Shown piece after piece: positions 11,694-20,869 of a stretch of DNA of 64,000 nt (position 1 is the stretch's first letter; the number at the start of each line of letters is the position of its first letter). Location: NCBI RefSeq assembly GCF_900566085.1, contig NZ_UPHT01000081.1, forward strand, positions 1 through 64,000, read 5' to 3'. The DNA is from Mycobacterium attenuatum. GTDB taxonomy: Bacteria > Actinomycetota > Actinomycetes > Mycobacteriales > Mycobacteriaceae. The notes under the pieces were generated by a model. That model saw nothing but the letters and a program-made list of their open reading frames with translations. It made no database searches and was not told where the DNA came from. The position numbers and the translations under genes are program-made.

Positions 11694-13190
11694 ATGAGTG
11701 CGAGCGCGCAAACCGGAACCATCACCACCCACGTACCGGCACGGCTGGACCGGCTGCCCTGGGGGCGGTTCCACTGGCGCGTCGTTGTCGGGCTGGGCGG
11801 CGTGTGGATTCTCGACGGCCTCGAAGTCACCATGGTCGGCAACGTCTCGTCGCGCCTGACCGAACACGGCAGCGGCATCGCGCTCAACGCCGCCGACATC
11901 GGGTTGGCGGCGTCGTTCTACATCGCCGGGGCCTGCCTGGGAGCGTTGTTCTTCGGCCACCTGACCGACCGGTTCGGCCGGCGGAACCTGTTCCTGCTGA
12001 CCCTCGCGGTGTACTTGATCGCTACCGTCGCAACCGCGTTCGCGTTTGCGCCGTGGTATTTCTTCCTGACGCGCTTTTTCACCGGTGCGGGCATCGGCGG
12101 TGAATACGCCGCCATCAACTCCGCGATCGACGAGCTGATCCCGGCGCGGGTGCGCGGCCGGGTGGACCTGGTGATCAACGGGACCTACTGGCTGGGCTCG
12201 GCGGCCGGCGCGGCCGGCGCCCTGTTCCTGTTGGACACCTCGCACTTCTCGGCGAACATCGGATGGCGGCTGGCCTTCGGTGTCGGCGCCATCTTCGGGA
12301 TCTTCGTTCTGCTCGTCCGGCGTAACGTTCCGGAAAGCCCCCGCTGGCTGTTCATCCACGGGCGCCAGCACGAAGCCGAGCGGATCGTCGGTGAAATCGA
12401 GGCGGAGGTGGAGCGCGACACCGGCCAACCGCTGCCCGAGCCGCAAGGGCGCCCACTGCGAGTCTGTCAGCGTCATGCGATTTCGTTCTGGGAGATCGCC
12501 AGGGTGGCGTTCACCCGCTACCCCCGCCGCGCGGTACTCGGGCTGGCGCTGTTCATCGGGCAGGCTTTCCTCTACAACGGCGTGACGTTCAACCTCGGCA
12601 CCCTGTTGAGCGGCTTCTACGGGGTCGCGTCCGGCCACGTGCCGGTGTTCTTCATCGTGTGGGCGCTCAGTAATTTCGTCGGGCCTCTGGCGCTGGGACG
12701 GCTGTTCGACACCGTCGGCCGCAAACCCATGATCACGTTTTCATACATCGGGTCCGCGGTCGTGGCCGTTGTGCTCGCGGTGCTGTTCGTGACTCGCACC
12801 GGTGGTGTCTGGACATTCATCGTCGTCCTGGCGGTGGCGTTCTTCCTGGCCTCGGCCGGGGCCAGCGCCGCTTATCTGACCGTGAGCGAGATCTTCCCGA
12901 TGGAGACCCGGGCGCTGGCGATCGCGTTTTTCTACGCCGTCGGCACCGCGATCGGCGGCATCAGCGGCCCGTTGCTGTTTGGTCAGTTGATCAATTCCGG
13001 CCAGCGCGGCCAAGTGTTCTGGTCCTTCCTCATCGGAGCAGTGGTGATGGCGGCGGCCGGTCTGGTCGAATTGTGGCTTGGTGTGGCGGCCGAACGGCGT
13101 CCGCTCGAAGAACTGGCGTTGCCACTGACGGTCGCCGACGCAGGGCACGACGACGAAAGGGCGGATATCCGCGATGGCCAGCCCTCATGA
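11694..13190 (+). CDS. MFS transporter, sugar/metabolite-proton symporter type
   Basis: 498 residues with twelve predicted membrane helices and cytoplasmic ends. The loop 2-3 signature GHLTDRFGRRN (about residue 85) and the second-half counterpart GRLFDTVGRK are clear, as is the sugar-porter-like PESPRWLF before the central loop. ETRALAIAFFYAVGTAIGG near the end is typical of metabolite:H+ symporters. I chose the ATG at 11694 (MSASAQTG) over an in-frame upstream start because homologues begin close to the first helix. The substrate is not predictable. Its TGA overlaps the ATG of a small ORF (ATGA), so the next two ORFs may be translationally coupled. Confidence 0.9.
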   Translation: MSASAQTGTITTHVPARLDRLPWGRFHWRVVVGLGGVWILDGLEVTMVGNVSSRLTEHGSGIALNAADIGLAASFYIAGACLGALFFGHLTDRFGRRNLFLLTLAVYLIATVATAFAFAPWYFFLTRFFTGAGIGGEYAAINSAIDELIPARVRGRVDLVINGTYWLGSAAGAAGALFLLDTSHFSANIGWRLAFGVGAIFGIFVLLVRRNVPESPRWLFIHGRQHEAERIVGEIEAEVERDTGQPLPEPQGRPLRVCQRHAISFWEIARVAFTRYPRRAVLGLALFIGQAFLYNGVTFNLGTLLSGFYGVASGHVPVFFIVWALSNFVGPLALGRLFDTVGRKPMITFSYIGSAVVAVVLAVLFVTRTGGVWTFIVVLAVAFFLASAGASAAYLTVSEIFPMETRALAIAFFYAVGTAIGGISGPLLFGQLINSGQRGQVFWSFLIGAVVMAAAGLVELWLGVAAERRPLEELALPLTVADAGHDDERADIRDGQPS

Positions 13191-13285
13191 CCCGCACCGA
13201 CGGGGCCGACCGGCCAGCGCGCACGCTGACCATGGTGTTCGATTACTCCGATGAGCACCGATCGACGCCGAGGATGTGGCAATGA
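13187..13285 (+). CDS. Putative 32-residue small protein linked by ATGA overlaps
   Basis: The ORF starts MTRTDGADRPARTLTMVFDY and ends RMWQ. Its ATG overlaps the TGA of the MFS gene as ATGA (13187-13190), and its own TGA overlaps the ATG of the next gene as ATGA (13282-13285). This double overlap is the standard sign of translational coupling and is unlikely for an arbitrary frame. There is no recognisable domain, signal peptide or membrane segment. It could be a real small protein or only a relay that carries ribosomes between the flanking genes. No clear ribosome site precedes it. Confidence 0.45.
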   Translation: MTRTDGADRPARTLTMVFDYSDEHRSTPRMWQ

Positions 13286-14022
13286 CGAGCACCCTGCTGG
13301 ATGAGGCGTTGGAAGCCCACGGCGGGCCGCAGCCATGGCGATCCGCCGTCAGAATTCATGCGCGGGTACGCAGCGGCGGGCTGCTGGTCCGTACCCGCGT
13401 CCCGGGCAACCGGTTCGCCGACTACCGCGTCACGGTCGACGTCCAGGAACCGCGCACGGTCATTGACCCGTTTCCGGTTGCCGGGCAGCGCGGGGTCTTC
13501 GACAACGGGGTAGTGCGGATCGAGAGTCACGACGGCCATGTCCTCAGCTCACGGGCAAACCCGCGGCCGATGTTCTTCGGCCGCCCGGGCCTGCGCCGGA
13601 ACTTTCGGTGGGATCCGCTCGATTCGGTGTATTTCGCTGGCTACGCCATGTGGAATTACCTGACCACGCCCTACCTGCTGACGCGTGAGGGCGTCGAGGT
13701 CGACGAGGCCGGGACCTGGCAGCAGAACGGGCAGACCTGGCGGCGGCTGAATGCGACGTTCCCGGCCCACATTCCCACCCACTCGCCCCGGCAGAGTTTC
13801 TACTTCGATGCCACCGCTCGGCTGCGTCGGCACGACTACGTCGCCGAGGTCGTGGGCCAGTGGGCGCGGGCCGCGCACTACTGCACCGAGCCAGCGCGTG
13901 CCGGCGGGCTGGTTTTCCAGACGCGGCGGCGGGTCTACCCGATCGGCCCTGGCAATCGTTCGCTGCCCGGCCCGACGCTGGTGTCGATAGGGCTGAGCGA
14001 CCTGCGGGTGGACACCGAATAG
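13282..14022 (+). CDS. Conserved hypothetical protein
   Basis: 246 residues from the ATG at 13282; a GTG two codons earlier is possible. The opening LDEALEAHGGPQPWRSAV, followed by many alternating short hydrophobic strands (RIHARVRSGGLLV, FADYRVTVDV, RVYPIG), resembles proteins that predict a beta-barrel or lipocalin-like half-barrel. There is no signal peptide. WRRLNATFPAHIPTHSP and the closing VSIGLSDLRVD are other distinctive segments. I do not recognise a named family with certainty. It is linked to the MFS gene through the 32-codon ORF, which suggests a common process with the transporter. Confidence 0.75.
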   Translation: MTSTLLDEALEAHGGPQPWRSAVRIHARVRSGGLLVRTRVPGNRFADYRVTVDVQEPRTVIDPFPVAGQRGVFDNGVVRIESHDGHVLSSRANPRPMFFGRPGLRRNFRWDPLDSVYFAGYAMWNYLTTPYLLTREGVEVDEAGTWQQNGQTWRRLNATFPAHIPTHSPRQSFYFDATARLRRHDYVAEVVGQWARAAHYCTEPARAGGLVFQTRRRVYPIGPGNRSLPGPTLVSIGLSDLRVDTE

Positions 14023-14192
14023 ATTCGCTGTCGCCGCCCGGCATTCTCGTTGTTCGCCGCGCCTCCTGGATGGCCAAACCGTTAGCCTTATGCCTGCACG
14101 TCACCGCGTACCGCTCGGTGGCGCCGGCAGTGGGCACAGGCGTAGGCGCTGGTCGTCGGTTGGTGGGCGCGGAAGGCGGGTGAGGAGTCGGG

Positions 14193-16046
14193 ATGGGTGA
14201 TTCGGCCGCGGATTCGCGGGAGGGTTCGGAATTCGGTCCGTATCGACTGCGTCGTCTGGTAGGTCGCGGCGCCATGGGCGACGTCTATGAGGCCGAAGAC
14301 ACCGTGCGCGAGCGCGTTGTGGCGCTGAAGCTGATGTCGCCGACGCTGTCCAGCGATCCGGTCTTTCGCACCCGGATGCAGCGCGAAGCCCGCACCGCGG
14401 GCCGGCTGCACGAACCGCACGTCGTGCCCATTCACGACTACGGCGAAATCGACGGGCAGCTCTACGTGGACATGCGCCTGATCGACGGCAAGGATCTGGC
14501 CACCATTTTGAAGCGCTACGGTCCGCTGACCCCGCCGCGAGCCGTGGCGGTGGTACGCCAGATCGGCTCAGCCCTGGATGCCGCACACGCCGCCGGGGTG
14601 ACGCATCGCGACGTGAAGCCGGAAAACATTTTGGTCAGCGGCGACGACTTCGCCTACCTGGTCGACTTCGGAATCGCCAGCGCCACCACCGACGAGAAGC
14701 TGACGCAGCTGGGCAGCACAGTGGGCACCCTTTACTACATGGCGCCGGAGCGTTTCGGCAACGCCGAGGTCACCTATCGGGCCGACATCTACGCCTTGGC
14801 CTGCGTCTTGTACGAGTGCCTGACCGGATCACCGCCGTACCGGGGCGACCAGCTCAGCGTCATGGGCGCACATCTGAGCCAGGCCATCCCAAGGCCCAGC
14901 GCCGCTCGACCGGGGATCCCGGCCGCTTTCGACGAGGTGATCGCCCGCGGAATGGCCAAGAATCCGGCAGACCGATATGCCACCTGCGGCGACCTGTCCG
15001 CGGCCGCGTACGCGGCGCTGGCAACCCCCGACCAGGACCGGGCCACCGACATCTTGCAGCGCAGCCAGGTGGCCCAACTGCCGGCGGCGGTCGTCGGCCA
15101 GCCGCCGGCGACTTTCGCGCCGCCACTGACTCCCGCCGGGTCGCTGCCACCGACTCCCGCCGGGTCACCACCCACCGGGTGGCTCCCGCCGTTGGCGCCC
15201 GGATCGCCGGTGCCGACGGGCGCAGCAGCGCAGCCCGCGTCCTGGGCCGGCGCCACCGGATGGGCCACGGGTTACAGCGGTAGCACCGGGGCACCGTCAT
15301 GGGGCCAACCGCCGGGGCCACCTTCAGTTCCGCCCGCCGGCGGCGGCAAGCCGTGGCTTTGGGTGGGTGTTGCGGTGGCCTTCGTGGTAGCCATAACAGC
15401 TGGTCTGGGCATCATTATCGCGCAGCCGTGGCGGTCGTCGGCACCGCGGCCGGGGCCTACGTCGTCGCCGCCGGCGGCCGACGCGGTTGAGCTTCGGGTG
15501 CTCAATGACGGCGTCTTTGTCGGCAGTTCCGCCGCCGCGACAACGATCGACATTTTCAACGAGCCGATCTGCCCGCCTTGCGGCGCCTTCATCAGGTCGT
15601 ATGCGAGCGACATTGAAACCGCGGTGGCCGATAAGAAGCTCGCGGTGCGCTATCACCTGCTCAACTTCCTCGACGACCAATCGCACACCAAGAATTACTC
15701 GACGCGTGCGGTGGCGGCCTCATACTGCGTCGCGGCCCAAAATGATCCGAAGGTCTACAGCGATTTCTATTCCGCCTTGTTCGGCAGCGACTTCCAGCCC
15801 CAGGAAGGCGCCGCCTCCGACCGCACCGACGCCGAACTGGCACATCTGGCCCAGACCGTGGGCGCCAACACCGCGGCGATTAGCTGCATCAAGTCGGGAA
15901 GTGACCGTGGCACCGCCCAGTCGAAGGCGGCCGCTGCCAGCGAGACCCTCGCCACGTTCAGCGCCAATGGGACCCCGTTCGTGTGGGACGGCAAGAAGGC
16001 CGTGGATCTGCAGAATTCGAGCTGGCTGACCAGGCTGACCGGATGA
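14193..16046 (+). CDS. pknE: PknE-like receptor Ser/Thr protein kinase with external DsbA-like domain
   Basis: 617 residues; the ATG follows GTGAGGAGTCGGG. Residues 10-275 are a Hanks-type kinase with the glycine loop GRGAMGDVYEA, Lys in VVALKLM, HRDVKPENIL, DFGIAS and an activation loop with several Thr. A Pro/Gly-rich juxtamembrane stretch with short TPAG repeats follows, then one helix (385-412) and an external domain of about 190 residues. That domain has CPPC at 460-463 and a late cis-Pro segment (NGTPFVWDG), as in DsbA/thioredoxin folds. This layout is that of M. tuberculosis PknE (566 residues), a redox/nitric-oxide-responsive kinase. The pknF-like gene that lies close to pknE in H37Rv is here 28 kb away. 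Confidence 0.9.
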   Translation: MGDSAADSREGSEFGPYRLRRLVGRGAMGDVYEAEDTVRERVVALKLMSPTLSSDPVFRTRMQREARTAGRLHEPHVVPIHDYGEIDGQLYVDMRLIDGKDLATILKRYGPLTPPRAVAVVRQIGSALDAAHAAGVTHRDVKPENILVSGDDFAYLVDFGIASATTDEKLTQLGSTVGTLYYMAPERFGNAEVTYRADIYALACVLYECLTGSPPYRGDQLSVMGAHLSQAIPRPSAARPGIPAAFDEVIARGMAKNPADRYATCGDLSAAAYAALATPDQDRATDILQRSQVAQLPAAVVGQPPATFAPPLTPAGSLPPTPAGSPPTGWLPPLAPGSPVPTGAAAQPASWAGATGWATGYSGSTGAPSWGQPPGPPSVPPAGGGKPWLWVGVAVAFVVAITAGLGIIIAQPWRSSAPRPGPTSSPPAADAVELRVLNDGVFVGSSAAATTIDIFNEPICPPCGAFIRSYASDIETAVADKKLAVRYHLLNFLDDQSHTKNYSTRAVAASYCVAAQNDPKVYSDFYSALFGSDFQPQEGAASDRTDAELAHLAQTVGANTAAISCIKSGSDRGTAQSKAAAASETLATFSANGTPFVWDGKKAVDLQNSSWLTRLTG

Positions 16047-16180
16047 CGTGGTCCGCTTGGAATTAGCGACGCGACACGGAATCGGCTAACATTTCCCGGG
16101 CACGCCTTGGGGGATATTGTCGGTGCGCATTCGTGCGTGCACCATAATTGGTCTCTGGGCCGGAAAGGCACTAGCAACCC

Positions 16181-17044
16181 ATGGCTGGACAGCTGACGCC
16201 GCATTTCGACGACGTGCAGGCGCACTACGATTTGTCCGACGACTTCTTCCGGCTGTTCCTGGACCCGACGCAGACCTACAGCTGCGCCTACTTCGAGCAT
16301 GACGATATGACGCTGCAGGAGGCCCAGCTCGCCAAGATCGACCTGTCGCTGGGCAAGCTGGGCCTGCAGCCGGGCATGACGCTGCTCGACGTCGGCTGCG
16401 GCTGGGGCGCCACCATGCGCCGGGCGATCGAAAAGTATGACGTGAACGTCGTTGGCCTGACGTTGTCGAAAAACCAGGCCGTCCACGTCCAGACGACCTT
16501 CGACGAGTTCGACAGCCCGCGTAGCCGGACGGTGTTGCTGGCAGGCTGGGAGCAGTTCGACGAGCCCGTCGACCGGATCGTGTCCATCGGCGCCTTCGAG
16601 CACTTCGGCCACGACCGTCACGCGGACTTCTTCTCGCGGACATACCAGATGCTGCCCGCCGACGGCACCATGCTGCTGCACACCATCACCGGCCTGACCA
16701 TGCAGCAGATGGTCGATGCCGGCCTGCCGCTCACCTTGTGGTTGGCCCGCTTCCTGAAGTTCATCCGGACCGAGATCTTCCCGGGCGGTCATCCGCCGAC
16801 CATCGAGATGGTGGTGGAGCAGTCCACCACGGCGGGCTTCACCCTGACCCGGCGCCAATCGCTGCGACTGCATTACGCGCGGACCCTGGACCTGTGGGCC
16901 GAGGCTCTGCAGGCACACCAGGACGAGGCCATCGCGATCCAGTCCGAAGAGGTCTACGAGCGCTACCTGAAGTACCTCACCGGCTGCGCCAAGCTGTTTC
17001 GCGACGGCTATATCGACGTCAACCAGTTCACTTTGCAGAAGTAG
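16181..17044 (+). CDS. Cyclopropane mycolic acid synthase-family methyltransferase
   Basis: 287 residues, the usual length for CmaA/MmaA/PcaA/UmaA enzymes, which use S-adenosylmethionine to modify double bonds of meromycolates. Family landmarks: YDLSDDFFRLFLDPTQTYSC near residue 15, DVGCGWG (about 70) for SAM binding, VDRIVSIGAFEHFGHDRH, HTITG, EIFPGG, LHYARTLDLWA and the closing TGCAKLFRDGYIDVNQFTL. By memory it is nearest PcaA and CmaA2, but the middle (TGLTMQQMVDAGLPLTLWLA) is divergent, so I do not assign a paralogue. A TAACAT hexamer at 16087-16092 could be the -10 of its promoter. The ATG at 16181 lies behind GGAAAGG. Confidence 0.9.
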   Translation: MAGQLTPHFDDVQAHYDLSDDFFRLFLDPTQTYSCAYFEHDDMTLQEAQLAKIDLSLGKLGLQPGMTLLDVGCGWGATMRRAIEKYDVNVVGLTLSKNQAVHVQTTFDEFDSPRSRTVLLAGWEQFDEPVDRIVSIGAFEHFGHDRHADFFSRTYQMLPADGTMLLHTITGLTMQQMVDAGLPLTLWLARFLKFIRTEIFPGGHPPTIEMVVEQSTTAGFTLTRRQSLRLHYARTLDLWAEALQAHQDEAIAIQSEEVYERYLKYLTGCAKLFRDGYIDVNQFTLQK

Positions 17045-17127
17045 GGATTTCGGCTGGGGCCACCTGACAACCTGGGACGGGTAGTCCTACTCATCCCAGG
17101 CGCTGTGCGGCTGCCCATGCTGGTCGC

Positions 17128-18480
17128 ATGCCCGCGACCACGTTGAAGTCCGCTGTCAGTGCGCGTGCCATCGCGCGCCACACACCCGCTGACCGTGACC
17201 GCGCCGTTGACGTCGCCCGCCTCGGCGCGCTGGTCGTCGTGATGTTCGGTCACTGTGCGCTGCTGCTGGCCACCATCGACTCCCATGGTGTCCGAATAGC
17301 CAACTTGCTTGGCCAGCTGCCGGCGCTAACCCCAATCACCTGGCTGGTTCAGGTGATGCCGCTGTTCTTCCTGGCCGGCGGTGCCGCGGGCGCATACGGC
17401 TGGCGCCGCGGCATGCCGTGGGGCACCTGGTTGTTCACCCGGGCGCAGCGGCTGTGCCGTCCGGTGTTCTGGTACCTCGCCGCGTGGACCGCCGCTCTGC
17501 TCGTGGTGCGCGTAACCGTCGGCTCCGAATCCGCGGCGGCACTCGGGAGCGAATGCGTCGCACTGTTGTGGTTCCTCGGCGTCTATCTCGTGGTGCTTGC
17601 CTTCGTGCCGGCGTTGACCAGGTTGGGGACGGGCCGCGGGGTGGCGGTTTCGGTCGGATCGCTGCTGCTGGCAGCCGCCGTCGTCGACCAGACGCGGTTC
17701 GCGGTCGGCACTGCCGAGTCGGGTGTGGCGAACTTCGTGATCGTGTGGCTGATCCCGGTGGCCGTCGGTGTTGGCTACGCGCGCGGGCTGATCGGCCCTC
17801 GCACGGCGATCGCGACGGCCGTCGGTGCGCTCACCGCGCAGCTCACGCTCGCTCTGGTCGGGGTGTACGACGTGTCTTTGGTGGTGACAGGTGCCGAACG
17901 GACCTCCAACGTGTCGCCGCCGACGTTGTTGCTGGCGCTGCATTGCACGTGGATGTCGTGCGCGTTCGTCGCCGCCGCGGGCGTTGTCCGGCGGTGGGCT
18001 GCCCGCCCGCGCGTCTGGCACGCCGTCGCGGTGGGTAACGGGGGAGCGATGACGCTCTACCTCTGGCACATCCCGTCGATCGCGGTTGCCGCCGTTGCCC
18101 TGCACGCCGCGGGCCTCGACGCATACGACGTGCACGCGCCCGGGTTCTGGGCTCGCCTGATGCTGCGCGCAGTCGTGTTCGCCATCGTCATGGCTGTGCT
18201 GTTTCGGCTGCTCGCGCCGCTCGAGCATCGACGGCTGCCCTGGTGGGACGGGCCGGCTCACGCCACCGGCGCCCGGGCGGTGGCCGCCGGCGCACTGGTG
18301 GTCGCCGCGGGCGTGGCGCTGGTGGCGATGGCCAAGGACGGGCTCGGCGAGATCGCAGGGTGGACAGCGCTGGGATGCTTCTTGGTGGCTTTGCTGGCTG
18401 CCCGGACGAGCTCGGGTCCGGTGTCGCGGCCGGTGCCGGCCAGGCATCAGTCGGGTTCGCCGTACTCGTCGAACCAATAG
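17128..18480 (+). CDS. Integral membrane acyltransferase (acyltransferase-3 type)
   Basis: 450 residues with at least ten membrane helices. The opening RDRAVDVARLGALVVVMFGH matches the acyltransferase-3 start, where an Arg and His near the first helix are catalytic. RRGMPWGTWLFTRAQRLCRP is the usual cytoplasmic Arg-rich loop. MTLYLWHIPSIAVAAVAL is the conserved helix with WH near the end. Such enzymes transfer acyl groups from the cytoplasm to sugars or lipids at the membrane. The acceptor here is unknown; its position after a mycolate methyltransferase hints at envelope lipid decoration. The last 34 bases overlap the 3' end of the antiporter gene on the other strand. Confidence 0.85.
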   Translation: MPATTLKSAVSARAIARHTPADRDRAVDVARLGALVVVMFGHCALLLATIDSHGVRIANLLGQLPALTPITWLVQVMPLFFLAGGAAGAYGWRRGMPWGTWLFTRAQRLCRPVFWYLAAWTAALLVVRVTVGSESAAALGSECVALLWFLGVYLVVLAFVPALTRLGTGRGVAVSVGSLLLAAAVVDQTRFAVGTAESGVANFVIVWLIPVAVGVGYARGLIGPRTAIATAVGALTAQLTLALVGVYDVSLVVTGAERTSNVSPPTLLLALHCTWMSCAFVAAAGVVRRWAARPRVWHAVAVGNGGAMTLYLWHIPSIAVAAVALHAAGLDAYDVHAPGFWARLMLRAVVFAIVMAVLFRLLAPLEHRRLPWWDGPAHATGARAVAAGALVVAAGVALVAMAKDGLGEIAGWTALGCFLVALLAARTSSGPVSRPVPARHQSGSPYSSNQ

Positions 18481-19943
18481 GCCAATTTGCCCCGCCGGCT
18501 CACCGCGCGAAGTCGCGACTCCGCTTGCGCCCGCATCTTGCTGGTGGTGACGATGAGCAGTTCGTCGCCCCGCTCGATCCGCGTGTCGGGCATCGGGACG
18601 AAGGTGTGACCGTTGCGGATGATCAGGGTGATCACCGCCGGGTCCGGCAGCCGCAGCTCCAGCACGGTGACGTTGTGCAGGCGCGACGGTGGCTGCACTG
18701 TCATGGTCAGCAGCTCCGCGTCGAGCACATCCAGCGGCGCCGCCTCCACCTGTATCTCGCGGGTGGCTTCGCGGGAAATCAGTCCCAGCCGATGCGCGAT
18801 CGGGCGCAGGCTGGGACCTTGCACCAGCGTGAACACCACGACCAGCATGAAGACGATGTTGAGCAGGCGATAACTGTCCGGGACGCCGGCAACGACCGGA
18901 AAGGTGGCCAGCACGATGGGCACCGCGCCGCGCAGACCCGCCCATGACAGGAAGACCTGGTCGCGCCACGGGATGCGAAACGTTGCCAGCGATGCCACCA
19001 CCGACAGGGGCCGGGCAATCAGCAGTAACAGCAGTCCGACGACGACGGCGGCCACCACGTCGTGCGCCACGTCGCTGGGGTCCACCAGCAGTCCGAGCAG
19101 CACGAACAGCCCTATTTGTGCCAGCCAGCCGACCCCCTCGGCGAACGATCGGGTTGCCGACCGGTGCGGAAGCCCCGAGTTGGCCAGCACCACGGCGGCC
19201 AGATAGGCGGCGATGAATCCGCTGGCATGGCTTGCCCCGGCAGCCGCGAACGCCACCAGACCCAACCCGAAGGTAGCGATCGGGTAGAGGCCGGAGGCGG
19301 GCAGCGCGATCCGACGCAGCGCGAAAGCGCCCAGGTAGCCGATGGTCAGCCCCACCGCGGCGCCGGCGAGGAGCTCGAACAGTAGATCGGCGATGGCGCG
19401 CCCGGGCTCGACCGCGAAGGGCACCGCGCTGAACATCAGCACCAGGATCACCGCGGGGGCATCGTTGAACCCGGATTCGGCCTCGAGCAGCCCGGCGACC
19501 CGCCGCGGCAGCGGCAGCACCCGCAGGACCGAGAACACCGCCGCGGCGTCGGTGGAGGAAACGATGGCGCCGAGCAACAGGGCCACCTGCCAGTCGACGC
19601 GCAGCAGCAGGTGCGCGCCGACGGCCGTGACGGCCATGCTGACGAGCACCCCGACGGTGGCCAGGGTGGCAGCAGGTCTGAGCACCGTGCGGATGTCGGT
19701 GAACCGCGTGGTCAACCCGCCCTCCACCAGGATCAAGGCCAGCGCCGCCGTGCCCACGTTCCGGGCCAGCTGGACGTCGTTGAACTGCAGCCCCAGCCCG
19801 TCCTCACCGACCGCCACGCCCACCAGCAGGAAGAGCAGCATGCTGGGAAATCCCACCCGAGTCGCCAGCCGGGTGCCCACAATGCTGGCCAGCAGCACGA
19901 GGCCACCGATCAACAAAGCCAGATACAGCTGCTGCAAACTCAT
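18447..19943 (-). CDS. Cation/proton antiporter, NhaP2/CPA type with C-terminal RCK domain
   Basis: 498 residues. About twelve helices occupy residues 1-385, with FLLVGVAVGEDGLGL, the STDAAAVFSVL segment and ESGFNDAPAVILV, where the Asn-Asp pair (FND) is the ion/proton site of CPA1 antiporters. The cytoplasmic tail (about 400-480) reads as a TrkA_C/RCK domain (VLELRLPDPAVITLIIRNGH, RGDELLIVTTS). This combination is that of NhaP2/CvrA potassium/proton antiporters, which expel K+ or Na+ in exchange for protons. It is divergent from a TrkA-like gene that starts 147 bases away, which supports a role in K+ homeostasis. Confidence 0.9.
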   Translation of the reverse strand: MSLQQLYLALLIGGLVLLASIVGTRLATRVGFPSMLLFLLVGVAVGEDGLGLQFNDVQLARNVGTAALALILVEGGLTTRFTDIRTVLRPAATLATVGVLVSMAVTAVGAHLLLRVDWQVALLLGAIVSSTDAAAVFSVLRVLPLPRRVAGLLEAESGFNDAPAVILVLMFSAVPFAVEPGRAIADLLFELLAGAAVGLTIGYLGAFALRRIALPASGLYPIATFGLGLVAFAAAGASHASGFIAAYLAAVVLANSGLPHRSATRSFAEGVGWLAQIGLFVLLGLLVDPSDVAHDVVAAVVVGLLLLLIARPLSVVASLATFRIPWRDQVFLSWAGLRGAVPIVLATFPVVAGVPDSYRLLNIVFMLVVVFTLVQGPSLRPIAHRLGLISREATREIQVEAAPLDVLDAELLTMTVQPPSRLHNVTVLELRLPDPAVITLIIRNGHTFVPMPDTRIERGDELLIVTTSKMRAQAESRLRAVSRRGKLAYWFDEYGEPD

Positions 19944-20090
19944 TTTGTTTCCGTCCAGATGGGAACTCGGCGGCGATAGCTCGGGGCGCGACGTGCTGCC
20001 AGTAAATCAGTACGGGTCGGCTCCGCTGTCGGGCGTACAGCCGGAACTGCCGCAGCCATGAGACAAGATGATTGGGTGGCGACGGGAAAA

Positions 20091-20795
20091 ATGCGGATCG
20101 GGATTGCCGGCGCGGGCAAGGTCGGCCGGTCGGTCGCCCAGGAATTGCTGGATCGCGGGCACAAGGTCTTGCTGATCGAGCGGCAGCGGAACAACTTTGA
20201 ACCACACACGGTTTCCGCCGCGGACTGGTTGCATGCCGACGCGTGCGAACTGTCGACGATGCACGAGGCGGGGGTACAGACGTGCGACGTGCTGATCGCC
20301 GCGACCGGAGACGACAAAGCCAATCTGGTGGTGGGGCTGCTGGCCAAGACCGAGTTCGGGGTGCCCCGGGTGGTGGCGCGGATCAACGACCTGCGCAACG
20401 AGTGGCTGTTCGGCCGGGCGTGGGGCATCGATGTGGCGGTCTCGACGCCGGGGGCCATGATCGCCGGTGTCGAGGGTGCCATCGACGTCGGCCACCTGGT
20501 GCGGATGATGGTGTTGCGCGAAGGCCGGGCGGCGCTGACCAAACTGACGCTGCCCGAAGACAATCCGCTGGTGGGAATGCGGGTGTGCGAGTTGGACCTA
20601 CCAGCCAACACCGCGTTGGTCACCGTGCTGCGAGGTGACGCGGTCAAGGTTCCGCAGGCCGACGAGGTCCTGCGGGCCGGCGACGAGATGCTGTTCATCG
20701 CCGACAGCTTCCTGGAGCGTTCGGTGTGGGCCGCCATGTACAGCGCGCTACCGGCGCGTGCACCGACCAGGCCGGCCCGGCCGCCGTCAGCCTGA
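20091..20795 (+). CDS. TrkA/CeoC-like potassium-channel regulatory protein
   Basis: 234 residues. Residues 1-135 are an RCK Rossmann domain with GAGKVGRSVAQELLDRGH as the nucleotide-binding loop, LIERQ at the end of strand 2, GDDKANLVVGLLAKTEFGVP and VVARINDLRNEWLF. Residues 145-220 form a TrkA_C domain ending GDEMLFIADS. In M. tuberculosis the related CeoB/CeoC pair regulates K+ uptake; only one such gene is here. I start at the ATG at 20091 because the Rossmann strand begins there; a GTG at 20076 behind a CAAGAT hexamer at 20064-20069 is an alternative. It probably binds NAD(H) or ATP and gates a channel or the divergent antiporter. Confidence 0.88.
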   Translation: MRIGIAGAGKVGRSVAQELLDRGHKVLLIERQRNNFEPHTVSAADWLHADACELSTMHEAGVQTCDVLIAATGDDKANLVVGLLAKTEFGVPRVVARINDLRNEWLFGRAWGIDVAVSTPGAMIAGVEGAIDVGHLVRMMVLREGRAALTKLTLPEDNPLVGMRVCELDLPANTALVTVLRGDAVKVPQADEVLRAGDEMLFIADSFLERSVWAAMYSALPARAPTRPARPPSA

Positions 20796-20869
20796 GGGAT
20801 CGGCGGCTAGCGACGCGCCGTGCCCGGTTGCCCCAGCTGCGTCGGGACAATTCGGTAGGGTTCCTGCGC

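Noticed and set aside
14083..14091. IdeR-like TTAGCCT element before pknE
   Set aside because: Only a half-site; the opposite arm of the iron box is missing.
14090..14199. 36-codon upstream ORF overlapping the pknE start
   Set aside because: The hexamer TAGCCT (14083-14088) would start transcription after its ATG, there is no ribosome site, and the product is Arg/Gly-rich.
17326..18969. 547-codon minus-strand ORF across the acyltransferase and antiporter 3' ends
   Set aside because: Arg/Gly/His-rich composition typical of antisense frames, and both real genes are well supported.
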